NCBI GenBank assembly: GCA_913056345.1
Contig: CAJXMH010000001.1
Location: forward strand, 62,001-126,000
Length of the DNA: 64,000 bases
Source of the DNA: an uncultured Flavobacteriales bacterium
GTDB taxonomy: Bacteria > Bacteroidota > Bacteroidia > Flavobacteriales_E > Vicingaceae
Reading direction: 5' to 3'
In this document: piece after piece, positions 50,611 to 59,881 of the stretch
Position numbering within the stretch: the stretch's first letter is position 1
Layout of the letters: each line of letters starts with the position of its first letter
Translations under genes and position numbers: made by a program
The notes under the pieces: generated by a model
Database searches by the model: none
What the model was told of the DNA's origin: nothing
What the model saw: only the letters and a program-made list of their open reading frames with translations

Positions 50611-53013
50611 CTAAAAGTCATCGCTTTCGTAGTTTCCCCTTCGACCTCCTGATCCTCTGTTTTTCTTCTTATTAATTCGGTAAGTGAAGCTTAAAAGAAA
50701 TTGCCTAACCCGCCATTGGAAATCAGATTCCCTAAAGAGAAACCCATCGTCAACAACAGATCTGTAGACACGGCTGTTTAAAAGGTCTCTAACACTTGCT
50801 ACTAAGGTGCCTTTTCCTTTTAGAACGTCCTTTGAGAAAGATAAATCAAAACTATACAAAGCTTTTACTTGACCTTGGTTTGTTTGTCTTGGTGCACGAT
50901 AGTTCATGCTTACTTGACTGTTGATTTCTTTCGGTAATTCGGTTCGGATCATCATTCTTCCGCTCATTACAAAGGCGGTATTTTCTAGCACCAATCCTTC
51001 ATAGTTACCACTACTCTGAGAGCGGTAGAGGTTTGCATTGGCATTAATGCTCGTTTTCTTTGAAAATTTATAGGTTCCGTTTATTTCATAGCCCAAATTA
51101 TGTTCTATTGCTAAGTTGACAGGAATGCGAATAGTAAAGCCTTCTGCGTCTGTAGTAGTGATCCGATCGATCACACCCGTTCGGTAACGGTAGTAAACAC
51201 TAGAAAAAAGCGAACCTTTTTCAAAGTATTTCAAGTAGCCCAATTCATAAGAATCTGTATACTCCGGCTGCAAATTTGGATTGCCTGCATAAAAGTTACG
51301 AGCATCTGTAAAGTTGGAAAAGGGTAGGAGGTAACGAAAACGCGGTCGGTTAATTCGTCGGCTGTAGCTTAATTGCAGATTATCCTTGTTCTCAAACTCA
51401 TAGGTAAGGTTTGCGGAAGGGAAAAAATTAAGATACTCCCAATTATTTGTTTGATCAGTTAATTTCAATTCCGTTGAAATATCAGAGTACTCTGCTCTTA
51501 GTCCAAATTGGTAGGAGAATTTGTTGACTTCATTGCCAAACATCATGTAAGCTGCATAAATATCTTCTTTGTAAATGAAATTATTATTGAAGTCGGGTAG
51601 CACTTCAAAAGGTGACCCACCTTGACTTTCTCTCACTTGAAAATCGTTTTCAACAGTTCTAAGACTCGTTCTGAATCCTGTTTCGAATAGTCCATTTTCT
51701 CCTACCGGATGAATGTAGTCTGATTGAATCAAGTAATTGCGGTTGTATTCTAAATTGCTGCTTTCTTGTAATAAAACATCATTGGTTCTAAAATTAGTTT
51801 CGGTAATGTCTGACTCTTCTAAGTCATCTCTTTCACTCCATTGCAGGTCAATTGTGAATTTATGATCTTCATGATCGCTAAATTTTTTAGTGTAGTTAAT
51901 GGTTGTTTCTAAATTTTCACCATCTTCCGACTCTTCATCCTCACGAAAAACTTCTTGAAAAAGCGTCCCATTTCCGAAAAGATCTCTGTAAGTGAGTTCG
52001 GCTACATTCTTTTCATCAGAGAAGCGATAAAAACCTGCCACGGTTATGGTGTTGAGGTCATTTAAAAAGATATCGGAGCCTAATCTAAAATTGTTCGATA
52101 TTCCGCCTCTTCTGCGATCATTATCAATGGTATATAAATAGGCGGTATCAGGGCTGTTGAAGCTTTGAAAAGTTTCACCGCCACCTGGTGAATTTCTATA
52201 CGATACACCAACGGAGGTGAATAAATTGATGTTTTTTTGCCGGTAGTTTAAATTAAAGGAGCCGCGAAAGTTTTCAGGATATCCGGCTACTGCTTCAAAA
52301 CTCCCGTTCAGTCCTTTCTTCTTGTCTTTTTTAAGTACAATGTTTATAATACCAACTTCACCTTCAGCGTCATAGCGAGCAGATGGGTTGGTTATGACTT
52401 CAACGCGTTCTATCAAGTTACCTTGAAATTGCCTTAGAGCATCCCCAATATTTCCTGCAACAATACTCGAAGGTTTACCATCAATTAGTACCCTAACATT
52501 CTGGCTTCCTCTGAGGCTTACATTTCCTTCAACATCTACCTGCACCGATGGAATATTGTCTAGAATCTCAGCTGCATTAGAGCCAATGTTACTGAGGTCC
52601 TTCCCAACATTGAAAATCCGCTTATCTAATTTAAGCTCCATTTGCGAGCGTTCTGCAGTGACTTCCACCTCATCTAACAACTGACTATTGCTTTGGAGCT
52701 GTATATTGCCCAAGTCAGTTGTAGGGCTATTTAAAGTAATGTCTGAAATGGTTTTTGTCTTGTATGAAAGAAAAGAGATGGTAAGGTAGTATTTACCTCG
52801 AGGCGCAGTTAGTAATACTTTCCCTTCAAGATCACTGGCCTCACCTTTTACCAGAGTAGAATCATTGCTCTTGTAGAGTGCAACATTTGCAAAGGGTACC
52901 ACCTTGTTGTCAGGGTCTAAAATGCGCGCCTTTAGGGTAGTTTGGTTTGACTGAGCCTTTATAAAATGCCCAAGCAATATGCTAATTAAGAAAAGGAGAA
53001 ACTTTAATTTCAT
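50611..53013 (-). CDS. Outer membrane beta-barrel receptor with carboxypeptidase-like N-domain
   Basis: The 800-residue protein has a signal peptide (ending HFIKAQ), a carboxypeptidase-regulatory-like domain (ARILDPDNKVVPFANVALYKS), a plug domain (LRGSQNVRVLIDGKPS, VITNPSARYDAEGEVGIINIVLKK), and a long C-terminal barrel. This is the OMP_b-brl_3 type of TonB-dependent receptor relatives, whose substrate is usually not known. There is no SusD partner. Shares an operon with the SGNH hydrolase downstream. Confidence 0.9.
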   Translation of the reverse strand: MKLKFLLFLISILLGHFIKAQSNQTTLKARILDPDNKVVPFANVALYKSNDSTLVKGEASDLEGKVLLTAPRGKYYLTISFLSYKTKTISDITLNSPTTDLGNIQLQSNSQLLDEVEVTAERSQMELKLDKRIFNVGKDLSNIGSNAAEILDNIPSVQVDVEGNVSLRGSQNVRVLIDGKPSSIVAGNIGDALRQFQGNLIERVEVITNPSARYDAEGEVGIINIVLKKDKKKGLNGSFEAVAGYPENFRGSFNLNYRQKNINLFTSVGVSYRNSPGGGETFQSFNSPDTAYLYTIDNDRRRGGISNNFRLGSDIFLNDLNTITVAGFYRFSDEKNVAELTYRDLFGNGTLFQEVFREDEESEDGENLETTINYTKKFSDHEDHKFTIDLQWSERDDLEESDITETNFRTNDVLLQESSNLEYNRNYLIQSDYIHPVGENGLFETGFRTSLRTVENDFQVRESQGGSPFEVLPDFNNNFIYKEDIYAAYMMFGNEVNKFSYQFGLRAEYSDISTELKLTDQTNNWEYLNFFPSANLTYEFENKDNLQLSYSRRINRPRFRYLLPFSNFTDARNFYAGNPNLQPEYTDSYELGYLKYFEKGSLFSSVYYRYRTGVIDRITTTDAEGFTIRIPVNLAIEHNLGYEINGTYKFSKKTSINANANLYRSQSSGNYEGLVLENTAFVMSGRMMIRTELPKEINSQVSMNYRAPRQTNQGQVKALYSFDLSFSKDVLKGKGTLVASVRDLLNSRVYRSVVDDGFLFRESDFQWRVRQFLLSFTYRINKKKNRGSGGRRGNYESDDF

Positions 53014-53063
53014 GGTTTGACTTGGAACTTAGACAAGTCATTTATAAAAAGGTTTAAGGAGAA

Positions 53064-53507
53064 TTATTGCTTTTTGGGAATTAGATAAATTGGAATATCT
53101 AGGTCTTGCACCAAGTCATCCGTTACACTACCAATAAAAGTGCTGTAAAAGTTGCTGTGTTTTTTATTACCAAGCACAACTAAGTCTATGTTTAGTTTTT
53201 CTACTTCTTTAAGAATCATTTCCTCTGTAGGACCTTGAATCAATAAGGCTTCAGCTGAAATCCCTGCCTTTTCTAATTCTGATGCAATTTTTTGCAGACT
53301 TCTGTGGTCTTCACGTAAATCTTCAGCTTGAACATCACGTATGTATTGCGGTCCTACTTCATAACCAACAAAATCAGGTTCAGGAGCAGCTATATGTATG
53401 ATCCAACATTTGGCCTTGAAACAAATTGCAAGTTGCTGGGCAGCTTGAATTATTTGTTGGTTAAAAGCTTGATCTTTTAATTCTACCGCTATGAGTATGT
53501 TTTTCAT
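53064..53507 (-). CDS. Universal stress protein (UspA family)
   Basis: The 147-residue protein is a single Usp domain (ILIAVELKDQAFNQQII...DLVVLGNKKHS...GSVTDDLVQDLDIPIYLIPK). The ATP motif G-2x-G-9x-G(S/T) is present only in part: the second Gly is Lys (GNKK), so it may not bind ATP as MJ0577 does. It follows the CoA-transferase by 33 bases on the same strand. Confidence 0.9.
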   Translation of the reverse strand: MKNILIAVELKDQAFNQQIIQAAQQLAICFKAKCWIIHIAAPEPDFVGYEVGPQYIRDVQAEDLREDHRSLQKIASELEKAGISAEALLIQGPTEEMILKEVEKLNIDLVVLGNKKHSNFYSTFIGSVTDDLVQDLDIPIYLIPKKQ

Positions 53508-53540
53508 GCTTGGTTCAATTTTATGTCTTAGGTTCGAAAA

Positions 53541-54818
53541 TTAATAAAAGCTACTTCCAAACCTTTCAAAAGCCATTTTTTCTAATGCTTCTCTATGGTC
53601 TGGATGTGCAATTGAAATAAGGTCTTTGGCTCTTTGGCGAAGGTTTTTTCCAAAGAGGTTTACTACACCGTACTCGGTGGCAATGTAATGCACATGTGCA
53701 CGAGTTGTAGTAACACCTGCACCTTGTTTTAAAAAGGAAACGATCTTTGATTCGCCTTTCCTGGTGCAAGAAGGCATGGCAATAATTGCTTTTCCACCTT
53801 CTGAGAGTGATGCACCGCGGATAAAGTCCATTTGACCACCTACACCTGAATACTGGTACTTTCCAATCGTGTCTGCACAAACTTGTCCGGTTAGGTCTAC
53901 TTCTATGGCAGAATTGATTGCTGTTACTTTTTTATTCATAGCAATTAGTCCTGTGCGATTGGTGTAAGCAGCTTCCTTCATGTGCACCGAGGGATTATCA
54001 TCCACAAAGTCATAAAGTTTTTGTGAACCCATTGCAAAGCAACTCACGATTTTTCCATTCTTCAAATACTTCTTTTTGCCGTTGATCACCCCAGACTCTA
54101 CTAAAGGAAGAATACCATCCGAAAACATTTCTGTGTGAATCCCAAGGTTTTTATGACCACTCAACTGACTCAAAACAACATTCGGTATACCACCAATGCC
54201 CATTTGAAGACAAGCCCCATCGTCAATCAATTCAGCTACATGCCTACCAATTTGTTCATCTACCGCTGAAGGCTCTTGAATAATTGATTGGTAAAGTGGT
54301 GCATCATAATCAATGGCTGCATCTATTCTAGAAAAATGGATTATTCCATCTCCATGACTTCTCGGTACCTTAGGATTTATTTGTGCGATAACCGTTTTTG
54401 CCGAGTTAATGGCTGAAAGTGTTACATCTATTGAAGTACCTAAGGAGCAATAGCCGTGTTGATCAGGAGGAGATACTTGAATGAAGGCAACATCTACGGG
54501 TAAGATCTCACGATCGAACAAAAGGTGCACCTCGCTTAAAAAAATGGGTAAATAATCTCCATGCCCACTGTTGATCGAATGACGGACATTACCGCCCACA
54601 AAGCAAGAGTTGACCTTGAAAGAGGAAACATAAGAGTCTTCTGTATACAAGGCCTGGCCTTCTGTATGCAGGTGAATAATCTCAATGTTGTCCAATCGAT
54701 CCGACTGTAGGCACATCTCTTCGATCAGACGACTAGGCGTCATTGCGGCTCCTTGAATGAATAAGCGGTCGCCACTTTTTAAGGCTTCAATGGCTTTGCT
54801 TGGTGGTAGGGTTTGCAT
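53541..54818 (-). CDS. Acetyl-CoA hydrolase/CoA-transferase family protein
   Basis: The 425-residue protein has the family pattern: AIEALKSGDRLFIQGAAMTPSRLIEEM, DGACLQMGIGGIPNVVLSQL, GVGGQMDFIRGASLSEGGKAIIAMPS, and TEYGVVNLFGKNLRQRAKDLISIAHP. The likely role is 4-hydroxybutyrate or acetate CoA-transfer. A TACATTTG box lies eight bases before the ATG. USP follows. Confidence 0.92.
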   Translation of the reverse strand: MQTLPPSKAIEALKSGDRLFIQGAAMTPSRLIEEMCLQSDRLDNIEIIHLHTEGQALYTEDSYVSSFKVNSCFVGGNVRHSINSGHGDYLPIFLSEVHLLFDREILPVDVAFIQVSPPDQHGYCSLGTSIDVTLSAINSAKTVIAQINPKVPRSHGDGIIHFSRIDAAIDYDAPLYQSIIQEPSAVDEQIGRHVAELIDDGACLQMGIGGIPNVVLSQLSGHKNLGIHTEMFSDGILPLVESGVINGKKKYLKNGKIVSCFAMGSQKLYDFVDDNPSVHMKEAAYTNRTGLIAMNKKVTAINSAIEVDLTGQVCADTIGKYQYSGVGGQMDFIRGASLSEGGKAIIAMPSCTRKGESKIVSFLKQGAGVTTTRAHVHYIATEYGVVNLFGKNLRQRAKDLISIAHPDHREALEKMAFERFGSSFY

Positions 54819-54826
54819 TTTTTGTG

Positions 54827-54834
54827 CAAATGTA
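54827..54834 (-). promoter_or_regulatory. -7 box of the CoA-transferase gene
   Basis: TACATTTG, perfect TAnnTTTG match ending eight bases before the ATG. Confidence 0.45.
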
Positions 54835-54878
54835 TGGCGGTCAGAACTTCTTGAAAATGATATCTATCAGCTTTAAGG

Positions 54879-56102
54879 CTAATTAGAGGGTTTTCTTGAA
54901 ACCTTTCTTTTCGGTTTTGGTGACCTTCTTTGATTGTTGGTCTTCTTAGCAGGTGGAAGATCCGGCCTACTGTCTACAAACTGATGATCTTTCACAACCC
55001 TTAATTGCGTATTGATCAATTTTTCAATTTGCTTTAAATAGGAACGCTCTTCAGCATCACAGAAAGAAATGGCTTCTCCACTTGCGTTTGCTCTTCCGGT
55101 TCTACCAATTCTGTGCACATAGGTTTCCGCTACATTTGGTAAGTCGTAGTTAATCACCAAATCAAGTTCTTCAACATCAATTCCCCTAGCAGCAATGTCT
55201 GTGGCTACCAAAACATTGATCTTTCCTGCCTTAAATCCTTCTAGGGCTTTTACTCGGGCATTTTGCGATTTGTTACCATGAATCGCTTCAGCTTTTATGC
55301 CGGCCTGATCAAGTTTCTTTACCACTTTATTAGCACCGTGCTTGGTTCGGGAAAATACCAAAGAAGAGTCTACTGATTTATTCTTAATTAGTTGGCTTAG
55401 CAATTTGATCTTATCAGCCTTTGCTACCATGTAAACGCTTTGTTCTACCTTCTCAGCTGTAGTTTGCTCAGGTTTAATGGTCACCCTTTCAGGCTTACCA
55501 AGTATTTGTTGCGAGAGTTTTACAATAGCTGGAGCCATAGTGGCTGAAAAAAACAAGGACTGCCTGTTTGTTGGAAGCTGCTTGATCACTTTTTTAATGT
55601 CGTGGATAAAGCCCATGTCAAGCATTTGATCCGCTTCGTCTAAAACAAAGTACTTGATGTGTTTTAAGGTAATAAAACCTTGTCCGATCAAATCGAGCAA
55701 CCTACCCGGGGTAGCAACCAAAAAGTCAACCCCTTGTGCCAACCTTCTGGTTTGTGCACCTTGCTTTACTCCGCCAAAGATTACAGCGTGTCTAAGTTTG
55801 GTGTGTCTAGCATAGGCTGCCACATTTTCTTCAATTTGCAAGGCTAGTTCTCTTGTGGGTGTTATTACCAAGGCCTTGACTTGTCTTTTCTGATTCTGAT
55901 CTACTTCAGCATGTAAATGTTGAATAATGGGCAAGGTAAAGGCTGCTGTTTTTCCAGTTCCGGTTTGTGCGCAACCCAATAAGTCTTTTTTCTGGAGTAA
56001 AATAGGGATAGCCTGCTCTTGAATAGGTGTAGGCTGTTTGTATCCTTGCGTATCTAATGCACGCAGTATGGGTTCGATTAAACCCAGTTCTTTAAAATTC
56101 AT
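54879..56102 (-). CDS. DEAD-box RNA helicase (RhlE-like)
   Basis: The 407-residue helicase has all motifs in order: Q-motif PTPIQEQAIP, Walker A AQTGTGKT, PTRELALQ, DEAD (VLDEADQML), SAT (FFSATMAP), and HRIGRTGRA. The C-terminus is short and basic (KPKRKVSRKPS). It remodels RNA, probably in ribosome assembly or mRNA turnover, as for RhlE. Confidence 0.95.
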   Translation of the reverse strand: MNFKELGLIEPILRALDTQGYKQPTPIQEQAIPILLQKKDLLGCAQTGTGKTAAFTLPIIQHLHAEVDQNQKRQVKALVITPTRELALQIEENVAAYARHTKLRHAVIFGGVKQGAQTRRLAQGVDFLVATPGRLLDLIGQGFITLKHIKYFVLDEADQMLDMGFIHDIKKVIKQLPTNRQSLFFSATMAPAIVKLSQQILGKPERVTIKPEQTTAEKVEQSVYMVAKADKIKLLSQLIKNKSVDSSLVFSRTKHGANKVVKKLDQAGIKAEAIHGNKSQNARVKALEGFKAGKINVLVATDIAARGIDVEELDLVINYDLPNVAETYVHRIGRTGRANASGEAISFCDAEERSYLKQIEKLINTQLRVVKDHQFVDSRPDLPPAKKTNNQRRSPKPKRKVSRKPSN

Positions 56103-56225
56103 AAAGTGTATAGTAAAATAATAGGAGGGAAATAATAATTCTGCATAGTTACGATTAAAAGTCGGATTAGCTGATCAGACTTTTCTAGCTATAGCGAGAA
56201 ATGTGCATCATGAGATTTAAACTAT

Positions 56226-56267
56226 TACGGAAAAGTCGTTACGAAAAGTTCGTTACGAAAAAGTCGT
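56226..56267. repeat. Three 14-base tandem repeats
   Basis: TTACGGAAAAGTCG, TTACGAAAAGTTCG and TTACGAAAAAGTCG follow without a gap in the divergent region between the DEAD-box helicase and the flavin reductase. Confidence 0.75.
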
Positions 56268-56364
56268 AAAAATAATCATGAATTTGAATCTCTAAATAAG
56301 TCGAAGAGTTTGAAAACAATATGGCTTTGGTATAGTTAGATTAGTGAACCATAAATTATTTATT

Positions 56365-56865
56365 ATGAGCACTTTACAAAAAATGACTTACGGTCACTAT
56401 ATATTAACTGCCCTAAAACCGGCTAATGAATTGGAAAGCAGAGAAAGGGACTATATCGCAGCAGGTGTGGTTAACTGGGCAAGTCAAATTTCCTTTGAAC
56501 CCACTTTGGTCATGATTGCAGTAAAGAAAGATAGTGACCTGAATGAAACCATTAACTACAGCGAACATTTTACCTTACATTATCTTGCTAAAGATCAAGC
56601 AGACATGATTGCTAAGTTTAGTGGGAAATCAGAAATAAGCGAGGGTAAAATCAATGGTTTAAGCTTCACAAAGCAAGATGATGAAGCCATTTTAGCAGAT
56701 TTACCTGGTTATGCTACCTTTAAAGTTGAGAGGTTTGAAAATATAGGTGATCATTCTATTTATTATGGAAGCTTGGTGAAAGAAGAGCATAAAGACGGAG
56801 CACCAGTATTGAATACTGAAGATACGCCGGTGCAATACAATCAACAAATCATGGAAGAAGCGTAA
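56365..56865 (+). CDS. Flavin reductase-like FMN-binding protein
   Basis: ATG at 56365 replaces the longer frame's GTG (56344), giving 166 residues. Pattern TYGHYILTALK, VNWASQISFEPTLVMIAVKKDSDLNETI and FTLHYLAKDQADMIAKFSG fits the flavin reductase family (split-barrel, FMN). It reduces free flavin with NAD(P)H or holds FMN for other chemistry. The family is secure, the substrate is not. Confidence 0.88.
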   Translation: MSTLQKMTYGHYILTALKPANELESRERDYIAAGVVNWASQISFEPTLVMIAVKKDSDLNETINYSEHFTLHYLAKDQADMIAKFSGKSEISEGKINGLSFTKQDDEAILADLPGYATFKVERFENIGDHSIYYGSLVKEEHKDGAPVLNTEDTPVQYNQQIMEEA

Positions 56866-56890
56866 AGCAATAGAGATAAATTGAGTAATA

Positions 56891-56913
56891 AAAGCCTTGC
56901 TCAGCAAGGCTTT
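56891..56913. terminator. Bidirectional terminator
   Basis: Perfect stem AAAGCCTTGC/GCAAGGCTTT with a TCA loop, between converging flavin reductase and secreted-protein genes. Confidence 0.8.
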
Positions 56914-56919
56914 ATGCTT

Positions 56920-58452
56920 TTATGACTCAAACTTCACTTTGTTAACAAAGAATACTTTCCGTTTTCCTCTTTTGTCTTTATTGTCACCTTTGTTTTTAAT
57001 TTTTTGGTATCCGTAAACGATAAAATACTCCTCATACCAATGTTTTAGTCGACTAGAGGACCTTTTGGTTTTGTCTCCTTCATAAGCGGTTTTTATTTCC
57101 TCTGATTCTTTCTCGCTTAAAACTTCCCCATCCTTATTGTTGATCGATTTAGTATGGATCTTAGACTCATCAGCATAAGCCAAATTGAGGCTTTCTTCCC
57201 CTTTGCCATAAAGGGAGATGAATCGCTTTACAGTGAATGGCTTGTAAGATGGGTACATCTTAAATGAATTGTCCCATTCCAATTCTCCATTAGCTGAGAA
57301 CTTTGTGACAATAGCATGGGTGTATTGATAGCCATCAAAAACTGTTACATAAGTTGTTGTCGCTTGACCATTTACAAAAGTTGTTCGTGCCTCTGAACGG
57401 TAGGTTGCATAATAGGCTTCTCCAACTAATATGAATCCTCCATCAGGAGTCTCAATTACATCATGGTCTGCAATGTTGTAGTTGATTTTTACATCTTTCC
57501 CTCTTTTCTTTTTACGCTTCCTCTTCTTCTCGATTTTTTCTTGTTTTCGCTCAGGTAGGTAGCTTAGAAAATCCTTGAGGTCTAAAAACTTTGTGAATTT
57601 TAGAAAACTGACTTTTCGTTTATCAACTTTCCCAAAAAAGATCCCACTAGAAGTACTGACACTGTTTACACCATAAGTGCCGGTTATAGTGTACTCAGAG
57701 GTTCCAATTTTTGACGCAGAGATGGAAATTAAATTTTTCTCTCCAGTTTTTCCAAGTCTAAATTTTTGCCCTTTGAGTTTATTTTTTTCACCCATTAGCA
57801 TGTACATCTCACTTTCTCTTTTATTGTCTATTCCTTTTACGAAAATGAGAAACTCATTATTTTTTGGTTTTACCTGAAAGTTCGTGATTTCCGTATTCTT
57901 CGGTTTAAAGTCCCCTATGTTGATGGGTATTACGGTAGTTAAGGTTCTTTCTAAGTCGACAGCAAAAATGGTTGGTGACTTTTTCAAAGTCCCAACTAAG
58001 TAAGCATAATCGTTTAAAACGTAAAGTGAACTAAAACCAAATTTCTTGGGGAGCTTTCCCTTCGTTCTTTCAAGCTTATTGCTTTCTTTTTTGGCAGCAA
58101 TAATTTCAAATTCTCCTTTCTTATTGGTGTAGAGCGCATAAGTTGCTGCTTCATTTTCAAAACTGGCAATCGAGTTGAATTTCTTATTGATCAGTAGACT
58201 TTTAGAGTCCTCTTTTTCCAACTTATTGTTGTAATAATCATACTGCCACTCAGTCTCCTTTCCTTTAGAATCTTTGTTTTCGGCAATAATCAGAAAACCT
58301 GATTTTCCTTGAGGAATGATAAAGTCTGTGTCATAGCCTTCACTTAATTCGAACTCTATGCGTTCTTCATATTTCAATTGCGCAAAAGAGCTTTGCACAA
58401 ATAATAAAAAAGCGGTTGCGGCTGCTAAAGTTGAGGTGAGAAAAATTTTCAT
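56920..58452 (-). CDS. Secreted protein of unknown function
   Basis: The longest frame starts at 58581; the ATG at 58452 starts a signal peptide (MKIFLTSTLAAATAFLL...SSFAQ), giving 510 residues. The mature part is beta-rich, with repeated patterns like propeller blades (DGGFILVGEAYYAT, KFSANGELEWDNSFKM), plus a highly basic loop (KQEKIEKKRKRKKKRGK) near the middle. No enzyme motif is recognised. Confidence 0.78.
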   Translation of the reverse strand: MKIFLTSTLAAATAFLLFVQSSFAQLKYEERIEFELSEGYDTDFIIPQGKSGFLIIAENKDSKGKETEWQYDYYNNKLEKEDSKSLLINKKFNSIASFENEAATYALYTNKKGEFEIIAAKKESNKLERTKGKLPKKFGFSSLYVLNDYAYLVGTLKKSPTIFAVDLERTLTTVIPINIGDFKPKNTEITNFQVKPKNNEFLIFVKGIDNKRESEMYMLMGEKNKLKGQKFRLGKTGEKNLISISASKIGTSEYTITGTYGVNSVSTSSGIFFGKVDKRKVSFLKFTKFLDLKDFLSYLPERKQEKIEKKRKRKKKRGKDVKINYNIADHDVIETPDGGFILVGEAYYATYRSEARTTFVNGQATTTYVTVFDGYQYTHAIVTKFSANGELEWDNSFKMYPSYKPFTVKRFISLYGKGEESLNLAYADESKIHTKSINNKDGEVLSEKESEEIKTAYEGDKTKRSSSRLKHWYEEYFIVYGYQKIKNKGDNKDKRGKRKVFFVNKVKFES

Positions 58453-58711
58453 AAGTGTGATTTTTGATGGTTGCAGTAAAATTAATGAAACCCTTTCCAT
58501 TGGAGATGTTGTTTGGTAGAAACCAAAAATAATGGCCCTTTTATTGGGGAAATATAATGCAATGTTTACGGCTTCGATCATTTTACCAAGGATTGACCTT
58601 GATGAAAAAGTAAATGGTATACAGATGCAAGTAGTAGGGTAAAAGGTTTAGATTTATTAGAGTGATTTAGATGGTATAAATAATGTAAAGATTAGTAATG
58701 TTACTGCGTGA

Positions 58712-59881
58712 TTAATTTCCATTGTCACTGACAATAATCTTAAATAGAGTAACATCTTCCTTCTTTTGAATTAGCATGATGCCGATTTCTTTTTTCAAGT
58801 AAGATCTAAATTCTTCAAATGATTCAGTATTTGGGAGTTTTAATTTGTAGGTGGGATCGGAGCTTAATTTAACTGGAGTTATGAGGACGTCATATTCATC
58901 TTCAAAATAATGACTGATGAGGCTTAAAGTATACCCTTCGAAAACGTGCCAATGATTGCCGCTAGAGCTTGAAGAGTAATTTTTTTCAAATTTAAACTGC
59001 TCTAATTTCAAGCTATCAGTTATCTTCATTTGCCAAACTTTTTTTTCAACTGTTATGGGTTCAATTTGATAATTAAGATGATCAGAGAGTAAAAACTTAA
59101 TTAGCTCTTTATTTTCTCCTTTATTGAAAAACTTCTCTTCTAATTCGAGTGTTGCATCGAACTTTGTGTTGAGAAAAGCGGTGTCAGAGGAAATGATTCT
59201 TGAATGGCTAATTTCATAAAATGTACTTAAGATATCTTGTAAGCTTTGGTTGAAGATAACCGTCTTGTAATCCCAGCTTTGAGAATACGAAGAATTCTCC
59301 ATGTCATGTTTGTTCTTCTCTACCTTGAAAGTAAAATTCTTCTTTTTAGTTTTAGTATCGGCACTACTTACACTAATAGATTGGCTTGTTTCAAGACCAA
59401 TAATTTTCTCGAATGTTTTAGTGTCAAGCCCTAAAGAAGTACCTTGAAAAACTATCCTTCCATTGGTGTCAATAACAAATGTTTCAGGATATAAATGAAC
59501 CTTGTAATTTGATATGGTTTGCTTTTGCTCGTCTATGCCAATGGGGTAAAATAACAATTGATTATTCATGAACTTTTCAACCTTAGCCTTTTTATCAAAA
59601 TTGATTGAAAGAAATACCACTTCTGGAAACTTCTTGGCTAAACCATTTAAGTGTGGGATAGAAGCCACGCAAGGAGCACATTGAGTGAACCAAAAGTCAA
59701 GGACGATTACTTTTCCTTTTAATTCCTTGTTGGAAATTTGTTTACTTAGCGGAATACTCGATTCTCTATGGTTTATCCATTCTTTAACTACTATGTCTGG
59801 AGCTTTTTCCCCTATTAACGACTGAGCAGAAGTGGTTATAAATGCTGTAATGAATAAATACAAGCAAAGTGTTTTATTCAT
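58712..59881 (-). CDS. Secreted TlpA/ResA-like thioredoxin with extended C-terminus
   Basis: The 389-residue protein has a signal peptide (residues 1-19), a thioredoxin domain with CAPC active site (FWFTQCAPCVASIPHL, VFLSINFDKKAKVEKF) and about 200 further residues with no known domain (YSQSWDYKTVIFNQSLQDILS..., matching a FecR/Secretin-like STN pattern only loosely). It follows the symporter with an 8-base overlap. Confidence 0.85.
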   Translation of the reverse strand: MNKTLCLYLFITAFITTSAQSLIGEKAPDIVVKEWINHRESSIPLSKQISNKELKGKVIVLDFWFTQCAPCVASIPHLNGLAKKFPEVVFLSINFDKKAKVEKFMNNQLLFYPIGIDEQKQTISNYKVHLYPETFVIDTNGRIVFQGTSLGLDTKTFEKIIGLETSQSISVSSADTKTKKKNFTFKVEKNKHDMENSSYSQSWDYKTVIFNQSLQDILSTFYEISHSRIISSDTAFLNTKFDATLELEEKFFNKGENKELIKFLLSDHLNYQIEPITVEKKVWQMKITDSLKLEQFKFEKNYSSSSSGNHWHVFEGYTLSLISHYFEDEYDVLITPVKLSSDPTYKLKLPNTESFEEFRSYLKKEIGIMLIQKKEDVTLFKIIVSDNGN

